Assembly (NCBI GenBank): GCA_937922775.1
Contig: CALAKE010000212.1
Location: 1 to 5,693, forward strand
Origin: an uncultured bacterium
Lineage (GTDB): Bacteria > Acidobacteriota > UBA890
DNA length: 5,693 bases
Reading direction: 5' to 3'
The position numbers were made by a program, and so were the translations under genes. Numbering within the stretch: the stretch's first letter is position 1; the number at the start of each line of letters is the position of its first letter. Shown one piece after another: positions 5,149-5,693 of the stretch. Under the pieces are notes generated by a model. The model was not told the origin of the DNA, ran no database searches, and saw only the letters and a list, made by a program, of their open reading frames with translations.

Positions 5149-5693
5149 TTAAGCCGTAACTGGAACTTCATCGCCGGGTACGGACTGCGGCGTAAAGTCC
5201 TCATCAGCGCCATCGGCGCTGTACTCGTAGGGCCAGCGGTAGACGACAGGCGCCACATCCCAGTTGCCGTGCGGCGGCGGCGACGGAGCCGTCCATTCCA
5301 AAGTCGTTGCGCGCCAGGGGTTGGCGCTCGCGGGGCGTCCCTTCACCAGGCTCCACAGGAAGTTGAACAGGAAGATGAACTGCCCGCTGATCAGCGTGAA
5401 CGCGACCATCGTGACCATCATGTTCGAGTTCGCCGCCTGCTCGAGATACGAGTAGCTCGTGAAAGCGTAGTAGCGGCGAGGCATGCCCTGCAGGCCCTGG
5501 AAATGCTGCATGAAGAAGACCGTGAAAAACGGGATGAACGTAAACCAGAAGTGCAGCTTGCCCAGCGTCTCGTTCATCGATCTCCCAAACATCTTCGGGA
5601 ACCAGAAGTAGAGCGCGGCAAAGGTGCCCATCAAGGTGACGCCGCCGATCATCAGGTGGAAGTGCCCCACGACGAAGTAGGTGTCGTGAAGCT
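5149..5693 (-). CDS. coxA: Cytochrome c oxidase subunit I, C-terminal part (5' end outside the window)
   Basis: The last 180 residues of the catalytic subunit of an aa3-type heme-copper oxidase, which reduces oxygen to water in the cytoplasmic membrane. The gene continues past the window end; a GTG at 5670 is only an internal Val codon. The fragment opens with LHDTYFVVGHFHLMIGG. By comparison with the bovine enzyme (HDTYYVVAHFHYVL), the HD pair matches the Mg-site His/Asp, the next His matches the heme a3 ligand, and the His two residues on matches the heme a ligand. GMPRRY, with the two Arg that contact heme propionates, follows at about residues 70-75. Three helices are visible, about residues 13-33, 46-66 and 90-115. 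The tail carries the usual NPWRATTLEWTAPSPPPHGN and then a short acidic end (ADGADEDF). The copper-ligand His and the cross-linked Tyr lie upstream and cannot be checked. Confidence 0.96.
   Translation of the reverse strand, partial: LHDTYFVVGHFHLMIGGVTLMGTFAALYFWFPKMFGRSMNETLGKLHFWFTFIPFFTVFFMQHFQGLQGMPRRYYAFTSYSYLEQAANSNMMVTMVAFTLISGQFIFLFNFLWSLVKGRPASANPWRATTLEWTAPSPPPHGNWDVAPVVYRWPYEYSADGADEDFTPQSVPGDEVPVTA

Noticed and set aside
1..5693. Mobile element, CRISPR array, tRNA, defence or phage system
   Set aside because: No transposase, integrase, regularly spaced direct repeats, cloverleaf or known defence domain was recognised; every gene belongs to transport, envelope or respiration.

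Overview
The window is high-GC bacterial chromosomal DNA with two transcription blocks that converge near position 3200. The best taxonomic guess is Acidobacteriota or a close neighbour. The grounds are an orphan permease with the duplicated MacB/FtsX layout that is especially abundant in that phylum, together with an aa3-type oxidase operon that carries two subunit III genes. No rRNA, tRNA or other phylogenetic marker is present, so this is an inference.

Left block, plus strand (about 1-3178). A strong 13-bp inverted repeat (4-44) lies directly before a large eight-helix permease gene (72-2492) with no ATPase gene in view. A 152-bp intergenic region follows. It holds two small hairpins, a pyrimidine-rich tract and a terminator-like CCCC-AAA-GGGG hairpin with a T tract. 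Next is a small gene (about 2645-3178) for an exported protein whose only recognisable domain is a PDZ domain.

Right block, minus strand (5693 down to 3221). This is the distal part of a heme-copper cytochrome c oxidase operon. In transcription order it contains the C-terminal 180 residues of subunit I (cut by the window end), a first subunit III paralogue, a second subunit III paralogue, subunit IV, and a 92-residue exported membrane protein with a CxxC motif. Gaps between these genes are 16-54 bp. Clear Shine-Dalgarno sequences precede three of the genes, so one polycistronic mRNA is likely. Subunit II and the assembly factors are not in the window and would be expected further upstream of subunit I.

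How the genes work together: subunits I, III and IV form part of the membrane-embedded terminal oxidase that reduces oxygen to water and pumps protons. The CxxC protein probably belongs to the same process, judged only by its position. The permease and the PDZ protein are not obviously connected with respiration.

I found no CRISPR array, transposase, phage gene or defence system. The most interesting points are the two subunit III paralogues that have each changed a normally conserved acidic residue, the uncharacterised CxxC protein, and several RNA-level structures: the leader repeat, a hairpin overlapping a stop codon, and a hairpin next to a ribosome binding site.
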